Positions 13,448 through 14,164 of a DNA stretch of 14,164 bases are shown in pieces (position 1 is the stretch's first letter; every line of letters begins with the position of its first letter). The notes beneath the pieces are model-generated. The model was not told the DNA's origin and made no database searches. It saw only the letters and a program-made list of their open reading frames with translations. The DNA is from JACQCE01 sp041484905 (lineage in GTDB: Bacteria > Nitrospirota > Nitrospiria > JACQCE01): assembly GCA_041484905.1 (NCBI GenBank), contig JBGPIL010000042.1, positions 1 to 14,164 on the forward strand. Reading direction: 5' to 3'. A program made the position numbers and the translations under genes.

Positions 13448-13495
13448 ATGCGTACGGCGATGGGGGGACCGGGGGGAGCTGAGCATCTCCCCCCG
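13448..13495. repeat. Short palindromic repeat between hisA and hisF
   Basis: ATGCGTACGGCGATGGGG (13448-13465) is identical to 10691-10708 in repeat D. It is followed by a hairpin, CGGGGGGAG (13470-13478) with CTCCCCCCG (13487-13495), around the loop CTGAGCAT. The loop resembles AGGAGCAT in repeats C and D. The 3' arm ends 6 nt before the hisF ATG. This looks like a minimal or truncated member of the family and fills most of the 60-nt gap. Confidence 0.75.
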
Positions 13496-13501
13496 ATACC
13501 A

Positions 13502-14164
13502 ATGCTGGCTAAACGAATCATTCCCTGTCTGGACGTGAAAGAAGGCCGCGTGGTCAAAGGGGTGAGTTTTGTCGATCTGCGCGATGCGGGCGATCCAGTG
13601 GAAGTGGCCCGGGTCTATGATGCCGAAGGGGCCGACGAACTTTGCTTTCTCGATATCACCGCCTCGGTGGAGAAGCGTCCCATTTTGCTCGACGTCGTCC
13701 GGCGCACCGCGGAGCAGGTCTTCATGCCGCTGACCGTCGGCGGCGGCGTCCGATCCGTGGAGGATATCCGGCAGCTGCTCCTGGCCGGCGCGGATAAAGT
13801 CTCGATCAACACCGCCGCGGTTGAACGGCCGGAACTGATCGATGAAGCGGCCCGGGTCTTCGGCAGTCAGTGTATTGTCATCGCCATCGATGCTAAACGG
13901 GTGGCCGACTCTGATGGAAATAAGATGCGGTGGGAGGTCTACACCCATGGGGGGCGGACGGCGACGGGACTGGACGCCGTCGGCTGGGCCAAGCGGGTCG
14001 CGGAGGCGGGCGCCGGCGAGCTGCTCCTGACGAGCATCGATGCGGATGGGCGGCAGGCCGGTTATGATCTGGAACTGACGCGCGCGGTGGCGCGCGCGGT
14101 GCCGGTGCCTGTGATCGCCTCGGGCGGCGCCGGGCAACTGGAGCATTTGTATGACGCCTTTGCC
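13502..14164 (+). CDS. hisF: Imidazole glycerol phosphate synthase, cyclase subunit (partial, runs off the right edge)
   Basis: 221 codons are visible from ATG 13502, about 30-40 short of a full HisF; the 3' end lies outside the window. The start has no Shine-Dalgarno, only ATACCA after a hairpin arm. HisF is a (beta-alpha)8 barrel that uses ammonia from HisH to turn PRFAR into imidazoleglycerol phosphate and AICAR. LAKRIIPCLDVKEGRVVKG carries the catalytic D11, and D130 is in VIAIDAKR. LLTSIDADGRQAGYD (175-189) keeps the Asp of the usual TS(M/I)DRDGT motif, with Ala and Arg as neighbouring substitutions. VGGGVRSVEDI (79-89) and ASGGAG are phosphate-binding loops. The gene order hisH-hisA-hisF keeps both synthase subunits in one cluster. 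Confidence 0.96.
   Translation, partial: MLAKRIIPCLDVKEGRVVKGVSFVDLRDAGDPVEVARVYDAEGADELCFLDITASVEKRPILLDVVRRTAEQVFMPLTVGGGVRSVEDIRQLLLAGADKVSINTAAVERPELIDEAARVFGSQCIVIAIDAKRVADSDGNKMRWEVYTHGGRTATGLDAVGWAKRVAEAGAGELLLTSIDADGRQAGYDLELTRAVARAVPVPVIASGGAGQLEHLYDAFA

Overview
The window looks like a chromosomal segment of a GC-rich Gram-negative bacterium. Two genes carry lipoprotein signals and one a probable Sec signal. The order rho-rpmE-prfA-prmC-murA followed by hisG-hisD-hisB-hisH-hisA-hisF fits Nitrospirota (Nitrospira-like), although similar clusters occur in Geobacter-type bacteria. The taxon is inferred from gene order and protein style, not from a marker gene.

Layout. Positions 1-456 are AT-rich and hold no convincing gene, but contain several DnaA-box-like 9-mers and a good sigma70-type promoter at the right edge. 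Two tandem formylglycine-generating-enzyme-like (FGE/SUMF1) genes follow (457-1425, 1403-2251). The first has two c-type haem motifs ahead of the FGE domain; the second is a lipoprotein. Positions 2252-2885 hold a structured repeat, a near-consensus promoter and a leader of about 370 nt before rho. From rho to hisG the genes are close together or overlapping: transcription termination (rho), ribosomal protein L31, release factor 1 with the methyltransferase that modifies it, the first committed enzyme of peptidoglycan synthesis (murA), then the first enzyme of histidine synthesis. hisG, hisD, hisB, hisH, hisA and hisF cover many of the histidine steps; hisF runs off the right edge. hisC, hisE, hisI, the phosphatase and hisZ are not in the window.

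The his part is unusual. hisD is preceded by a pair of imperfect direct repeats and a 21-codon ORF that overlaps the hisD start by ATGA. An unidentified lipoprotein gene overlaps the end of hisH. The gaps hisB-hisH (500 nt), lipoprotein-hisA (393 nt) and hisA-hisF (60 nt) hold a family of palindromic repeats sharing a GCGATGGGG lead and a TCARGGGGAG stem. Two copies are 179 nt long with 15 differences and bracket the hisH-lipoprotein pair. A related composite lies upstream of rho. In three cases the C-rich 3' arm of a hairpin ends 5-13 nt before a his start codon that has no Shine-Dalgarno sequence. These repeats are the most distinctive unexplained structure here. No transposase, CRISPR array, tRNA or rRNA was seen.
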